A stretch of DNA of 64,000 bases from the NCBI RefSeq assembly GCF_041320705.1, contig NZ_JBGGTQ010000002.1:310001-374000 (forward strand). Direction: 5' to 3'. The translations under genes were made by a program, and so were the position numbers. The stretch comes from Kineococcus mangrovi. GTDB lineage: Bacteria > Actinomycetota > Actinomycetes > Actinomycetales > Kineococcaceae. Below are positions 62,936-64,000 of this stretch, piece by piece; position 1 is the stretch's first letter; each line of letters begins with the position of its first letter. The notes below the pieces were generated by a model. The model saw only the letters and a list, made by a program, of their open reading frames with translations, had not been told where the DNA came from and ran no database searches.

Positions 62936-63985
62936 GTGCACGGTGAGTACAAGGTCCCGGGCGGCAAGCTCGTCGTCGTCGACCTCGACGTCCGGGACGG
63001 CCGGCTCGCCGACGTCCGGCTGAGCGGGGACTTCTTCCTCGAACCCGACGACGCCCTGGAGTCGATCGACGCGGCCCTGACGGGGTTGCCGGCCGACGCG
63101 GAGGCGGCCGACGTCGCCGGCCGGGTCCGTTCGGCCCTGCCCCGCGGCGCGGTGCTCCTGGGGTTCACCCCCGAGGCCGTCGCGACGACGGTCCGCCGCG
63201 CCGTCGGCGGGGCCACCGGCTGGCTCGACCACGACTGGCGGTTCGTCCACACCGGTCCGCAGTCCCCGCTGACGCACATGGCCCTCGACGAGGTGCTGAC
63301 GCGGGAGGTGGCCGCGGGCCGGCGCGGGCCGACCCTGCGGGTGTGGGAGTGGGCGAGCCCGGCCGTCGTCCTCGGCAGCTTCCAGTCCGTGCTCAACGAG
63401 GTGGACCGCGAGGCCGCCGACCGGCTCGGGGTCGAGGTCGTGCGCCGGGTCTCCGGGGGCGGGGCGATGTTCGTCGAACCCGGGAACACCATCACGTACT
63501 CGCTCTACGCACCGGGTTCCCTCGTCGAGGGCCTGAGCTTCACCGAGTCCTACGCGTTCCTCGACGACTGGGTGCTCGTCGCCCTCGGCGACCTGGGGGT
63601 CAGGGCCTGGTACCAGCCCATCAACGACATCACGACCGACCAGGGCAAGATCGCCGGGGCGGCGCAGAAGCGGCTCGGTGACGGGACCGTCCTGCACCAC
63701 GTGACGATGTCCTACGACATCGACGCCGCGAAGATGCTGCAGGTCCTGCGGATCGGCCGGGAGAAGCTGTCGGGCAAGGGGCTGGCCAGCGCCGCCAAGC
63801 GCGTCGACCCCCTGCGCCGGCAGACGGGCCTGCCGCGCGAGGAGGTCATCGACTCGATGGTCGCGACGTTCCGCCGCCAGTACGGGCTGACCGACGGGCC
63901 GCTGACGGAGGCCGAGCTCGCCGCGGCGGGCGAGCTCGTGCGCACGAAGTTCGCGACGCCGGCGTGGACCGGCCGCATCCCCTGA
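62936..63985 (+). CDS. lipoate-protein ligase family protein with N-terminal accessory domain
   Basis: 349 residues. About 1-90 (YKVPGGKLVVVDLDVRDGRL, LSGDFFLEPDDALESIDAAL) matches the small accessory domain that is C-terminal in E. coli LplA. About 95-349 is the biotin/lipoate ligase fold (SPLTHMALDEVL, VVRRVSGGGAMFVEPGNTIT, DITTDQGKIAGAAQKRLGDG with catalytic-site Lys). It should attach lipoate or octanoate to 2-oxoacid dehydrogenases. GTG 62936 is 6 nt after TAGCCT, leaderless. Confidence 0.85.
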   Translation: MHGEYKVPGGKLVVVDLDVRDGRLADVRLSGDFFLEPDDALESIDAALTGLPADAEAADVAGRVRSALPRGAVLLGFTPEAVATTVRRAVGGATGWLDHDWRFVHTGPQSPLTHMALDEVLTREVAAGRRGPTLRVWEWASPAVVLGSFQSVLNEVDREAADRLGVEVVRRVSGGGAMFVEPGNTITYSLYAPGSLVEGLSFTESYAFLDDWVLVALGDLGVRAWYQPINDITTDQGKIAGAAQKRLGDGTVLHHVTMSYDIDAAKMLQVLRIGREKLSGKGLASAAKRVDPLRRQTGLPREEVIDSMVATFRRQYGLTDGPLTEAELAAAGELVRTKFATPAWTGRIP

Positions 63986-64000
63986 GGTCAGCCTCCGGCC

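Overview
The window is very GC-rich, densely coded actinobacterial DNA: many GTG starts, 4-nt GTGA/ATGA gene overlaps, and start codons lying only 6-8 nt after a TANNNT box (leaderless transcripts). Gene content (Lrp-linked amine catabolism, large Tat-exported sugar proteins, SigE-type ECF sigma factors, DprE2-like reductase) fits a soil actinomycete such as Kineococcus or a relative. That genus call is an impression, not a demonstrated placement. I saw no rRNA, tRNA, CRISPR array, insertion sequence or prophage.

Layout. 1-0.4 kb: remnants of an ECF sigma/membrane-partner pair. 0.3-4.9 kb: MacB/FtsX-type ABC exporter and an L,D-transpeptidase. 4.9-13.8 kb: an accessory stretch with decayed sequence, an SRPBCC protein, an XRE regulator with two tandem quinone-oxidoreductase-like genes, Mn superoxide dismutase, a decaying regulator/MFS pair next to an intact palindromic operator, an SDR and a universal stress protein. 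13.9-29.7 kb: an amine (putrescine/polyamine-type) island. It holds a potABCD transporter with a coupled amidohydrolase, an aminotransferase plus FAD amine oxidase operon, an Lrp regulator, a second FAD oxidase, an aldehyde dehydrogenase, a copper amine oxidase and an APC permease. Three promoters in this island carry the same 13-bp box over their -35 element. 29.7-32.9 kb: amino-sugar catabolism (nagA, SIS deaminase/isomerase, RpiR regulator). 32.9-43.6 kb: LacI-controlled glycoside locus with an ABC importer, a GH127 beta-L-arabinofuranosidase-like enzyme and a 1242-residue secreted protein of unknown activity. 43.7-55 kb: mixed housekeeping genes, including map/XRE/FAD oxidase, argG, ybaK, a second (intact) ECF sigma pair and several small enzymes. 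55-62.9 kb: lipid and cell-envelope genes, with MaoC, high-molecular-weight FabG and thiolase divergent from TetR and acyl-CoA oxidase around one perfect operator. 62.9-64 kb: a lipoate-ligase-family protein with permuted domain order.

How it works together. In the amine island, import (Pot ABC, APC permease) feeds oxidative or transaminative removal of amino groups; the resulting aldehydes suit the aldehyde dehydrogenase. In the sugar locus, the secreted protein and GH127 would release and trim an arabinofuranoside-like glycan taken up by the ABC importer. The lipid divergon holds the enzymes of a full beta-oxidation turn except the ligase. These physiological roles are inferred from families and neighbourhood.
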